In this document: piece after piece, positions 1 through 9,388 of the stretch
How the letters are laid out: every line of letters begins with the position of its first letter
Position numbering within the stretch: the stretch's first letter is position 1
From: Larix kaempferi
Lineage: Eukaryota > Streptophyta > Pinopsida > Pinales > Pinaceae
Length of the DNA stretch: 64,000 bases
Direction: 5' to 3'
Assembly: GCA_027924585.1 (NCBI GenBank)
Contig: BSBM01000252.1
Coordinates: forward strand, 6,696,001-6,760,000
Position numbers and translations under genes: made by a program
The notes under the pieces: generated by a model
What the model saw: only the letters and a program-made list of their open reading frames with translations
Told to the model about the DNA's origin: nothing
Database searches by the model: none

Positions 1-268
1 AATGATCGCTACGTCGAGCATTTTATCAAGTTCTACCCTGAGTCGTTCTTTGTATTGCGGGTTCAGTCTATAGGGTCTTTGCATAATAGGATTTGCACCT
101 GGCTTAAGAGTTATCTTCATAACTCCTAAGTCTCCCAAAATGCCCTTCATCTCTGTAAAATTTGTTAGGAATATATCCTAGTACTCATGTAATATATCGG
201 CAATCTCTGCAACAGTCTTATCATCCCAGTAGTCTCCAATAGACACGAACTTCAGCTCTTCGCTGGTG
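1..268 (-). pseudogene. Element B pol fragment, linker and start of reverse transcriptase
   Basis: Read on the minus strand this matches bases about 5995-6260 of element A: the stretch entering the reverse transcriptase, including the conserved proline and arginine-rich segment before the RT fingers. It stops at 268, where element A inserted. The remaining RT, RNase H and integrase of B are outside the window. Identification rests on its similarity to A in the same window. Confidence 0.85.
264..268. repeat. Target-site duplication of element A
   Basis: TGGTG at 264-268 pairs with TGGTT at 13852-13856, one mismatch in five. Removing A and one copy restores the reading of element B, which supports the boundary. 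Confidence 0.75.
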
Positions 269-1832
269 TGTTGGGCCTGGCCCAATGGGGCAATTTTGAG
301 CTAGGAATTTTGGAACTGCGAAGCTGATCGCAGTTCAGCTGAAGTAATTTTTTGTATATGTTGTGGGATGCTACGAAGCTGTGCGCAACGCAGTAGGAGA
401 AGTGCTGCAAGGATGGAATACTACGAAGTGTCTAGTCTACAAGGATCCAGCAGGGCAGAGTGTTGTACGGGAAGATGGCATGTGTTCCGGTTAGACCGTC
501 AATGGTCTATTTTTGGAAAATATTCTCCAGGAGTGCCAAGTGGTGGGCAAGAGCAGATCAGGAAGAAAACAACTGGTCACACACGCGAAAGATACCACTA
601 CCTGAACCAATCGCATGAGGTCGTTAGAGGAATAACGGCTCGGTGAAAGTGACCTATTGGAACGCATGTGACAGGAAGGCCGATAGCAACGAGGGCATGC
701 ACGAAGGGCAGGCCATGATTGAAGATTCGCTGCCAGGAACCAGCTAGCTCGATGAGCTGGAAACTGTAACTATTTTGTAAACCCTAAGGGTTTTTGGTCT
801 GCGAAATGTAAAGACATGACCTACGGGCATGATCTATGACTAAGGCACGATTTTGTAAGGGAAGGGTTACTCTTCATTTTTATCATCATTTCATATTGTT
901 AGAGTCTTTTGAAGGAGAAGCTATTGTAAAGGCTTTGTAGCTGAGTGTGCAGAGACCTACCTGAGAGAGAAGAGAGTATGTAGCTGAGTGCGCAGACTAA
1001 GAACTGTTGTACCCTTCCCAAAAGCTAAATATAACAATAGTTCTTGTGGACGTAGCCTCCATCCGGGGGGTGAACCACATTAAATATTGTGTAATGTGAC
1101 TGTGTGTGTCTTTCCCTACTTGTTTGCTTATGTTGAATGTTGGTTCCTCATTTACCTATGGTGTGTTAATGCTTTTGTATGTATTTGGCATAAAAGAGAG
1201 TTGGGAATAATATGTTAAGCATTGTATGTATGAGTGAATGTTGAAAGCCTAGTACTTCAAGTTTGCATGAGTATCAGCTTCTAAAATAGTTACATGCTAA
1301 TATGAAGGATCATATCGTATGCCCCAATGACATACGACGTTGATTATGCACGATATTACATTGTTCATTTACTTGTGATTACGGTGAATCACTTAGCTTA
1401 AACAGTAAAGGATTGGTTAAGAGCAACAAGTATAGATATTGAATGTTTGTCAAGCCTCGTACGGGGGCATATAAATCGGTTGAGCTGTCCCTTTAGTCAC
1501 ATTGTGGCCGAACCGCGAAGTCCCTGGACTCACAAGTGTCGCAGCAGTCGATGGAAGTATCGCAGACTGCGACGTGGGTTATTGTCGTGTAGTCCGTAGT
1601 TCGCAACACCAATCCATCGGTGCACTGCGCAGTCAGTTTGGTTAAACAACTCATCACCCACTGTGGAAACCTAGTTCCGTAGTGCCCCCATAGCTACACC
1701 TCGAGTGAGACCTCAGCCTGTTCGCAGGTTGTTGCTGAAAGGGCCGGTGAGAAGGGGTTTTGTTGGTTAAGTGAAACCGCAAAGAACCTGGGTCTATCTT
1801 GAAAACCCTTTAGATCCTTTTGTAAGCCAACA
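269..1832 (+). repeat. 5' LTR of element A
   Basis: 1564 bp, TG...CA ends, matched by 12297-13851 with scattered substitutions and small indels, and by the reverse complement of 42289-43863 (B). Short open frames inside it, such as the one near 368-646, are LTR sequence and not genes. Confidence 0.93.
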
Positions 1833-1834
1833 AA

Positions 1835-1851
1835 TGGTTCCGTTGCTGCGC
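1835..1851 (+). other. Primer binding site of element A, tRNA-Asp-like
   Basis: TGGTTCCGTTGCTGCGC starts two bases after the LTR. It fits a degenerate complement of the tRNA-Asp 3' end used by Athila-type elements (TGGCGCCGTTGCC...). The B copy at 42271-42286 differs but preserves the other half of the same consensus. Confidence 0.65.
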
Positions 1852-1879
1852 TAAGAATTTTTGATGAGTTGACCGAGTA

Positions 1880-2389
1880 ATGGGTGAAGAAGAGTACTAG
1901 TTCCCATTGGGATCAGATAATTGGCATCCAGAGCAAAAAGAGATCTCGGACTGGTGTGTTAAGACAGAAAGAGATTTTGCAAAGAAAGAAAACAAACATC
2001 CATGTCTGTCATACGTACAGTGGTTGAATAGATATTTGTGGAGAGATATTCACAATATCTTCTGGGCCTCATTTTCGAACGAGCTACATGCGTGGATATC
2101 ACGACTCGCAGAGAAGAAGGTCTGCTTTCAAGGCAGAGTACCTACAGAGTGGACTCCAGAGCTCATTGTGCAGCTCAAAGCGATAGACAGTCCACTGATG
2201 CACACAGTCGACTTCTGGGTCGATAACATACTTGAAGGATTTGTAACAAAATTTTCTATAGACATGTTGAAATCCTACAGCCAAACTGAAGCATACTTCT
2301 TTGAAGGATTCAGAGGTAAGTACGTGAACAATATTAGTATATACATTAAAATGCTTTTAGCTGAGAAAGGCATTTTAAGAATGCAGTAA
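1880..2389 (+). pseudogene. Element A ORF1, small ORF upstream of gag, function unknown
   Basis: In-frame ATG at 1880, an early TAG at 1898-1900, then open to a TAA at 2387-2389. It encodes about 160 residues rich in Trp and charged residues (motifs such as DWCVKTERDF and LAEKGILRMQ). The B copy at 41735-42244 is clearly homologous and ends at the same CAG-TAA. A separate conserved ATG 15-16 bases later opens the gag frame. The conserved stop suggests a distinct ORF before gag, as reported for Ogre elements. No domain is recognised. Confidence 0.65.
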
Positions 2390-2404
2390 TCTTTTGAATC
2401 TGTC

Positions 2405-3612
2405 ATGGTAGAAAGTATATTTAGTGATTCTGACGAAGAAACTCATAATCTGAGAAGTGGAAAGAGATATAAGTTTAATAAAGAAAAGAATCCTAGAGGA
2501 CCTAGACTGCGTGTGAATACCGAACTTCCGTGTGACCTTAACAATCAGACCACCCCGTCATCAGCCACCATCCACCCTAATACACCTCAGAATCTGTCGG
2601 TTGCAGAAACCATGACTTCTATATCTTAGAACCCACCCGCGCCACCCCTATCTCAGGATCACCCCGCTGCTAGTACTGCACATCCCACACCGCAGAATAT
2701 TAATACTGCTAACACCACAGGAGCGGGTGCACAGGCCATTCCGACTCAGACTGTTGCAGTTCAGAATACCCAGTCGCAGAACCCTCCACAGAATAGTGTC
2801 CCTAGCACTATTCCGAGTCAACCATTTGTTTTTTCCACTCCGAATCAGCCGTAGAACATTAGCACTCCTCAGGGTGCTACACCGCTGGAAGAAGAATGAC
2901 AGATAATGATATCAAACTGTTGGTATTCAGAGGAACGGGTCTAGAAGACCCTGATCATCATTGGTTCCTATGTGAAGTCATGTGGAGTGTAAAGCAAATT
3001 CAAGATGATGCTATGAAGAGAGCGCAACTCGTCACTACTTTTAGAGACATAGCTTTGCATTGGTTCATGAAATATTTGCAGACACAACCAAGAACCCTAC
3101 AAGAAATTAAGGTTGTGCTCGTAGCAGAGTTTAAGAAACCAAAATCCGAATCCCAAAGTATAACAGAGCTGAAAGAAATTAAGCAGAAACCTAATGAGAT
3201 GGTCTGGGAATTTGACCAGAAGTTTAAGACACTGCTAGACCAAGTAACATTTGTGATAGCCCCGCAAAAGAATAAAGAATGGGTCATCACTGCGCTATTG
3301 CCCCACATCAGACAACCATTGATGCAACAGAAGGTTTCATCGCAGGAAGAGGCCTTAGAAATCATGATGAAGCTAGAGGCTTCACCAATGGGAGAGACTA
3401 GCTCTGGGATGTTTGAGATCCAGAACCAGCTGACCACTTTAACACTAGAACTGCAAAGCATGAAGAATGGAAAGGAACAAAGATATGAACCTAGACATGA
3501 GGTCTGGTGCACATCATGCAAGGGAGAAGGACACACCAGGGAACAATGTCCCTTGTTTCAAGATTATCTTAACAGTGGCGCACCAAACCCAATTAATCAA
3601 AACCAGGTGTGA
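2405..3612 (+). pseudogene. Element A gag, capsid region
   Basis: The gag frame opens at ATG 2405, matched by the start of the B gag frame. A proline, asparagine and glutamine-rich stretch (2500-2890) contains stops and a frameshift relative to the capsid part. From 2896 a retrotransposon gag domain is readable: FRGTGLEDPDHH, then a Trp-containing region with HWFMKY, then KPNEMVWEFDQKF and the LLPHIRQPL segment. The frame ends at TGA 3610-3612, inside the nucleocapsid region. The product would assemble the virus-like particle. Confidence 0.82.
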
Positions 3613-4040
3613 TGGTGTGAAATATGTAGATCCATAGGACACAGATCTGACTGTTATCTAATACAGAAATACATAAAAACACCTAAAAATTTATATTGTA
3701 ATTTCTGCAAATCAGTTGGACATGATGAATCCGACTGTCGCGCATACGATCTCATGAATGAAAGAAAGCGCAGTATGGAAGCGATGCGAGGTGCTGGAAT
3801 GTACCACTTCCAAGAAGAAACTCAGCCAAAACAAGAAAACACCCACTATGATCAGGGTGTATATAGAGGCCGTGGTGGCGGATATTGTGGAAGAGGAAGA
3901 GGCCCGACGCAAGGAAGAGGCTGAGGCCAGGTAATTTGCTATAATTGTGGCCAGCCAGGTCACATATCTAGATATTGTGTAAATCCATGCACCACATGCA
4001 GTTATTGCAAATCATTTGAGCATGTTATCGAGGATTTCCC
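3508..4040 (+). pseudogene. Element A nucleocapsid with five zinc knuckles
   Basis: CX2CX4HX4C fingers begin at 3508 (CTSCKGEGHTREQC), 3697 (CNFCKSVGHDESDC) and 3937 (CYNCGQPGHISRYC). A second finger at 3616 has HX3C because one codon is missing compared with B. A fifth, at 3997-4040, is CSYCKSFEHVIEDF, where the last Cys became Phe; B retains Cys. Glycine and arginine-rich sequence lies between fingers three and four. Nucleocapsid binds and chaperones the element RNA. A TGA at 3922 and further stops at 4240-4320 break the frame. Confidence 0.8.
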
Positions 4041-4464
4041 CGTGCTTGAGGTAGAAATGCAGAAGCGCGGAAGAACAGAACTGTCGAATCCTAACATCCA
4101 GCGGATTGCAGTAGAAAGGAGACCTGAGGATCCAAGCATCAATGTAGTAACGCGTAGAGGTGCTATGATAGGGCATGACGGAGGAGCAGAAGCTTCGACT
4201 TCTGGGGGTTTTGACACTAAGCAAACACCCCTTAAGACATAATGGGTAAGAAAAGCTCCTAGGAAAACACCTGCTTTTGATCTACAAAAGAACAAAGAAG
4301 CATTTACATAAGCACGGTAGATACTCAGGGAATCCGCACCTAAGTCACTGAGGTTCCCACTACGCAATGAAATACCGTATGTAGAAGACATGCCGGTTGC
4401 TTACGATAGAAGCAATGCCACAGTATAGACATGTACCTCTGTTGCGTAGTTCCTTAGAAGCTGC

Positions 4465-5022
4465 ATGAAGTTGCTTAAGAACCCGAATGCTATAGCAGAA
4501 TTACAGAAGGTGATAGATCAATATGAGATGCACAGTGAAGAGGATACTACTGATAGCGCAGTTCATCACATTAAGAGACATAAGAGAACAGGCCGAGAAA
4601 TGAGACTCAACGCACAGATAGGTGATTATGAAATGGATGAGATCATTCTCAACCTGGGATCAGAAGTGAATGTCTTAACGAAGCATACATGGCAGCAGAT
4701 GGGAGGACCAAAGTTACAGTGGTCACCTATATAGTTAAGAATGGCCAATTAGGAGAAAGTTATACCCTTTGGACGGTTAGCCAATGTGCTTGTTGACATT
4801 GATGGAGTACAGAGTCACGCATATTTTGAGGTTATTGAGATTGTGGATGATAGTCATCCTTTTCCTGTGCTACTGGGAATTGACTGGGCTCTCGAAAACC
4901 TCACAATCATAAACTTGAAGACCAGGAAGATGATCTTCGAAGGAAAGCATCTCAGGGTCATCGCACCACTGGACCCTACGGATGGAGACAGATACAGTGA
5001 ACCGATTCAAGAGGAATCCTGA
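4465..5022 (+). pseudogene. Element A aspartic protease
   Basis: The N-terminal half (4465-4734) carries the active-site loop in the context IILNLGSEVNVL. The expected catalytic Asp is Asn (codon 4651-4653), while the B copy has Asp. The C-terminal half (4786-5022) carries LLGIDWALENLTIINL, typical of plant gypsy proteases. Two TAG stops near 4732 and 4750 stand where B has Gln codons. It would have cleaved the polyprotein; this copy is inactive. Confidence 0.8.
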
Positions 5023-5159
5023 GCTCAAGATTTGGACCGCTTGTACAAGATGACTGCGAACTAGGAGGATTAGATTAATCCTACTGCAGATGGTACACTC
5101 AGCTGGAGATGCGACTGTTCTTACATTTCAGACTGAGACGCAGGATTGGAAAAATCGCA

Positions 5160-5700
5160 GAGTCACATGCATAAAGTATCTATGAGGAGATGCGCGCAGG
5201 TCACGAAATCACTGTGTTGGATTGGAACGAAGGTAAGCCCAATCCCTATGTATGAAGGTTGATCTAATGTTTATTGTTTTATCAAAGAATATACTGCAAC
5301 AGTTGCAGATGAATACCGCATATTAGCATTAGAAATGGCGTTGCGCGAGACACCTGCCAGATGGTGGGCTGTGCATAAGCATACATTGATAACATGGGAT
5401 CAATTCTGAATTAAGATGAAAATCCGGTTTGCTGAGAAGGTTATGCTGACTTTTTCAAAGTACGATGGACATACGGATCCAAGGGACCATACTGAAGCCT
5501 GTTCACAAGCTTGGGTGGAAAGACCGCAGACAGAATGGGTACCTCTATTTTTGCACACACTGGAGGGACCGATTCCAAAGAAGTGGTACCTAGACACTGA
5601 GCTACGCAGGGGAACAATAGATTGGTCTACCCTAACAATGAGTTTCCAAACAGATTTCAGCTTCAAAGATGAACATCCGAGTATCAATGATGCGCTATAG
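5160..5700 (+). pseudogene. Two gag-like modules between protease and RT (element A)
   Basis: Two successive segments look like retrotransposon gag (capsid) domains although they lie after the protease. The first, about 5215-5440, has YEG, a phenylalanine-isoleucine helix, then TPARWWAVHK and a Trp before IKMKIRF. The second, about 5455-5690, has KYDGHTDPRDH, LFLHTLEG, PKKWYLDTELRR and DWSTL. Both match the gag pattern of Gly-Asp-Pro start, central Leu-rich helix, W-W/Y pair, then W..L...F. Both are also present in B (14160-14700). They are in frame with gag-pol apart from stops. The function is unknown; this is an inference from motif spacing. Confidence 0.6.
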
Positions 5701-5943
5701 CTTATTAAGGAAAGAATATTCAGACCAGACTGTACATAGGGAAACATGACACTAGCATAATTCTTTGGACCAGAAAACATACCTACGCACAGAGAACCGG
5801 AATGGGAGGAGCAATTAGACCTTGATCTTAATTGTTACAACCTCGTCAAAGAATCCGAAGAGAAAGCAAACAGTGATGAGGAGGACCCGTGCAACATAAA
5901 GATACCTAAATCCAAGGGAGCGCGCGAGGTAGAAGGACCTCCA

Positions 5944-6930
5944 TTGGAAATCCCAAATATGAGTGGACCTGTGAAGAGAAGGAAAGTGAACATTGGCACC
6001 AGTGAAGAGCCAAAGTACGCAGCTATCATAGACTATTGGGATGAAGATACAGTTGAAGTGGTCACGAGCATACTACAGGAGTATCGTGAACTGTTCCCAA
6101 CTAAGTTCACAAAGATGAAAGGTATTCTGGGAGACTTAGGAGTGATGAAAATTCCTCTTAAACCTAGAGCGAAGCATGTGAAACAAAGACCATATAGAAT
6201 GAACCCACGCTACAAAGAAAGAGATAAGGCAGAACTCGATAAAACGCTCGATGCAGGGATCATTGAGCCGGTTGAAGAATCTAAGTGGATAAGCCCAATG
6301 GTTATCTAGGATAAGAAGACAAAGGGTGAAATCCAGATCTGTGTTGATCTAAAGAAGTTGAATGATGCTTCCATTCATGACCCATTTCCTACACCTTTTA
6401 CAAATGAACTGCTAGACAATGTTGGAGGAAATGAGGCATACTCTTTTACTGATGGATTCTCTGGCTACCATCAGATCAAGATTGATTGCGTAGACAAGCA
6501 CAAGACTACTTTTTCTACGGAATGGGGGTCGTTTCAGTACACAGTAATGTCATTTGGTCTAAAGAATGCACCTACCATATTTTATAGAGTGGTCGTTGCA
6601 GCATTTAAAGATTTTATACATAAGTTCCTAGAGGTTTATTTTGATGATTGGACCATTTTTGGGTTACTAAAGAACCATGTCGCGAACCTTAATATGATGC
6701 TAGAAAAATGCAGACAGCATCAAATCTCATTGAATTTGAAGAAGTGTGTTTTCTATGTTCCCTATGGAATTTTGTTGGCACACATCGTGTGTAAACAGGT
6801 CTTGATGGTCGATCCTGCAAAGATCGCAGTCATTGTAAACTTGCCTACACCAAATTCAGTTAAGCAGTTGCGCACTACATTGGGGCATACCGGGTACTAC
6901 AGGAAATCCATAAAGGGTATGCACATATAA
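5944..6930 (+). pseudogene. Element A reverse transcriptase
   Basis: The RT fingers begin near 6180 (KQRPYRMNPRYKERDKAELD). The palm carries SFTDGFSGYHQIKID (first catalytic Asp) and VYFDDWTIF (the FDD pair), followed by the thumb with LNLKKCVF. A TAG at 6307-6309 replaces a Gln codon in the MVIQDKK context. At about 6917 one base is missing, which ends the frame at TAA 6928. The frame is restored by a 7-base insertion near 7000. The catalytic residues themselves are intact. Confidence 0.88.
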
Positions 6931-7074
6931 CCGCGGCTATGGAGAAGCTACTTAAGAAATATGTTCCATTCGTTTGGAACGCAGAATGTGAACATTGAAC
7001 AAGGGTTTGACACCTTGAAAGAAAAGGTGGTCACTGCGCTAATCCTAGTTTTTCCGAACTAGGAGAAGCCATTT

Positions 7075-7460
7075 CACGTCCATGTTGATGCATCATGCAT
7101 CACATTAGGATTTGTTTTAGCGCAACCAGGAGAGGGAGGTATTGACCATCCCATCGCCTTTTTGAGCATAAAGTTATCATCTACTGAGAAGAACTATACC
7201 ACTACTGAGCGAGAGGGACTCGCTATGGTCTACGCAGTGCAGAAGTTCAGGCATTACTTACTTGGTGTGCATTTTTCCATGTTTACTAACCATTCTGCGT
7301 TGAAATACCTTATCAATAAGCTAGTGTTAGGGGGGAGAATATGCAGATGGTTGTTACTCTTTCAAGAGTATGAATTCGAAATTGTTGTTAAACCAGGTAG
7401 TTTGAACTTAGGCACTGATCATCTGTCGAGAATTGAGTCAGGAGAAGAGCTGACAAACCT
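7075..7460 (+). pseudogene. Element A RNase H
   Basis: HVHVDAS gives the first catalytic Asp and [16 protein letters not shown] the Glu. [10 protein letters not shown] has Asn where Asp is normal (FTDHSAL). HLSRIESG closes the domain, as in plant Ty3/gypsy pol. This is the ordinary pol RNase H; no second RNase H was found in A, unlike D. Confidence 0.82.
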
Positions 7461-7669
7461 TGAGGACAATCTGCCAGATGCACAGTTGTTTTCTATTCAA
7501 GTTGCCGATGATTATTATCAATATATTTATGATTTCCTAACTACAGGATGCGCACCTCAAGAGTTCACTACCCAGCAAAAGAAGCAGTTGGTAGTGTGCG
7601 CAATAGACTTCACTATCATCGTGGGTCAGCTATACAAGCTGGGACCAGATGAAGTACTGCACATATGTG

Positions 7670-8784
7670 TATTAGAGCATGAAAAATCGTTCATATTACC
7701 TGATGCACACTTAGGAGTCGCAGGTGGTCACTATGTAGGAAAGGCCACTACGCAGAAGATTCTCAGATCAGGTCTGTGGTGGCCTACGATTCACAAGGAT
7801 GCAAAGGAACATTGCCAAAGTTGCGATGTCTATAAGAGGAAAGGAAGACCATCGCGCAGAGATGAAATGCCCTTAAATCCACAGTTGACGTTACAAGCCT
7901 TTGAAAAATGGGCAATCGACTTTGTGGGACCTATTAACCCACCAGGGAAAAGAATTGGTGTGAGGTACAATATCACTGCAATCGATTACCTCACCAGATG
8001 GGCATAAGCAAAACCAGTGAGAGATTGTAGCGTAGCTACAGTAGTAGAGTTCATATTTGAAAACATCATTACACGATTTGGCTGCCCAAAGATCTTGATG
8101 AGTGACCAGGGTACCCACTTTCTGAATAGGACTATTGAAGCATTGATGGAAGAGTTCCACATTCACCATCAGCGCAGCACACCCTACCACCCTCAGGAAA
8201 ATGGAAGCGTGGAAGCATTCAATAAGATACTGGAGAATGCGCTTACTAAGGTATGCAATGTGACCAGAGATGACTGGGACCCGTGCATTCCCGCAGTGTT
8301 ATGGGCATAGAGAACCACATGTAAGAAATTGATTGGCCACACCCCGTTTAGAATGTCCTATGGACATGAAGCTATAATGTTGATGGAGTATATCGTTCCC
8401 AGCTTGAGAATAGTTGCCTTCACAAGCATGGCAGATCAAGAAGCACTAGAAGCAAGGCTCTTAAACCTGGTTGGTTTGGAGGAGGATCATTTCATTGCAG
8501 GATTCCACCAAGAAGTGCAGAAGGATAGAGAAAAAGCATGGCATGACCACCACATCAAAAACAAGAGCTTTCAGGTAGGTGATCTAGTCCTCCTGTATGA
8601 TAGCAAATTCATGAAATTTCCTGGAAAGTTTAAAATGCATTGGCTTGGCCTATATACTATAATGCATGTTACTAATGGTGGTGCAGTCCAGTTAGCTACA
8701 TTAGCCATATATACCTTGCCAAGTTTGATAAATGGGAGTAAACTAAAACCCTATTGGGATAATCCTGCTTCGCAGAACCAGTGA
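7670..8784 (+). pseudogene. Element A integrase
   Basis: The HHCC zinc-binding region is seen around HLGVAGGH ... CQSCDVYK (7700-7840). The D,D,E core follows: [17 protein letters not shown] and [15 protein letters not shown], with all three acids present. The C-terminal part (8560-8784) has QVGDLVLLYDSK and a GGAVQLATL-type ending, with no chromodomain. TAG or TAA stops interrupt at 8005-8007 and 8308-8310. The ending is typical of the Athila/Tat branch. Confidence 0.88.
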
Positions 8785-8916
8785 CGACCAGAAACAAAAA
8801 AGTTCTAAGTGCCAAGTACAGTTGAAATTGGGCACTAGAAAGCTGACTGAGTCTGTACGCAATGTATGCTAGGGAGTATGTATCTACCGTAGAATGCTAT
8901 TAGAATGTGCTTCTCT

Positions 8917-8949
8917 AAAAAAAAGGGGGAGGGGAGAAAAGGAAAGAAA
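8917..8949 (+). other. Internal polypurine tract after integrase (element A)
   Basis: An uninterrupted 33-base purine run with a G-rich core, 130 bases past the integrase stop and 3.3 kb before the 3' LTR. Its position and composition resemble a central or ancestral polypurine tract. No obvious purine tract sits directly before the 3' LTR, where the sequence is GTTAGGGGCC. Confidence 0.4.
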
Positions 8950-9285
8950 TACAACCCAGTTGCCAAGCTCAAAAGTGCACCTACGAGGATCAAGTCAGAT
9001 GAGGCCAAGACTTAATTCACAAGCCCGCATTCCAATGCCGCAAGGTCACTACGCAGGACAGAGAATTACCTACCATGCAGTTCCACGCGATGCTCAGAAA
9101 AATAGCCATTACAGTGTTAGGAAAAATAGTCGTTGCTAGCAACCGCTTGGGCATTTAACGCAAAAATAGCCATTCTAAACCAAATTTTGAGGGACAAGAC
9201 AAAAGGATCCGCTGGAATAGGCCCACGGATACCGCCATTAATTCTCATCTAGCCATTGAGGGGCGAGGAGGAGGCCAGCTGCGCT

Positions 9286-9293
9286 TATAAATA
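9286..9293 (+). promoter_or_regulatory. Candidate TATA box for the extra ORF of element A
   Basis: TATAAATA in a GC-richer setting (GCTGCGCT-TATAAATA-ACGCTGC), about 100 bases before the first usable ATG (9389) of the downstream ORF. It fits an internal promoter driving a separate mRNA. Confidence 0.45.
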
Positions 9294-9388
9294 ACGCTGC
9301 ATATCATCTCGCGGGCATTACCAAACCCTTACAATTTTCATCAAATATTTCTCTGTGAGTTATTTTCTATGTGAGCTTTAACCAGTGG

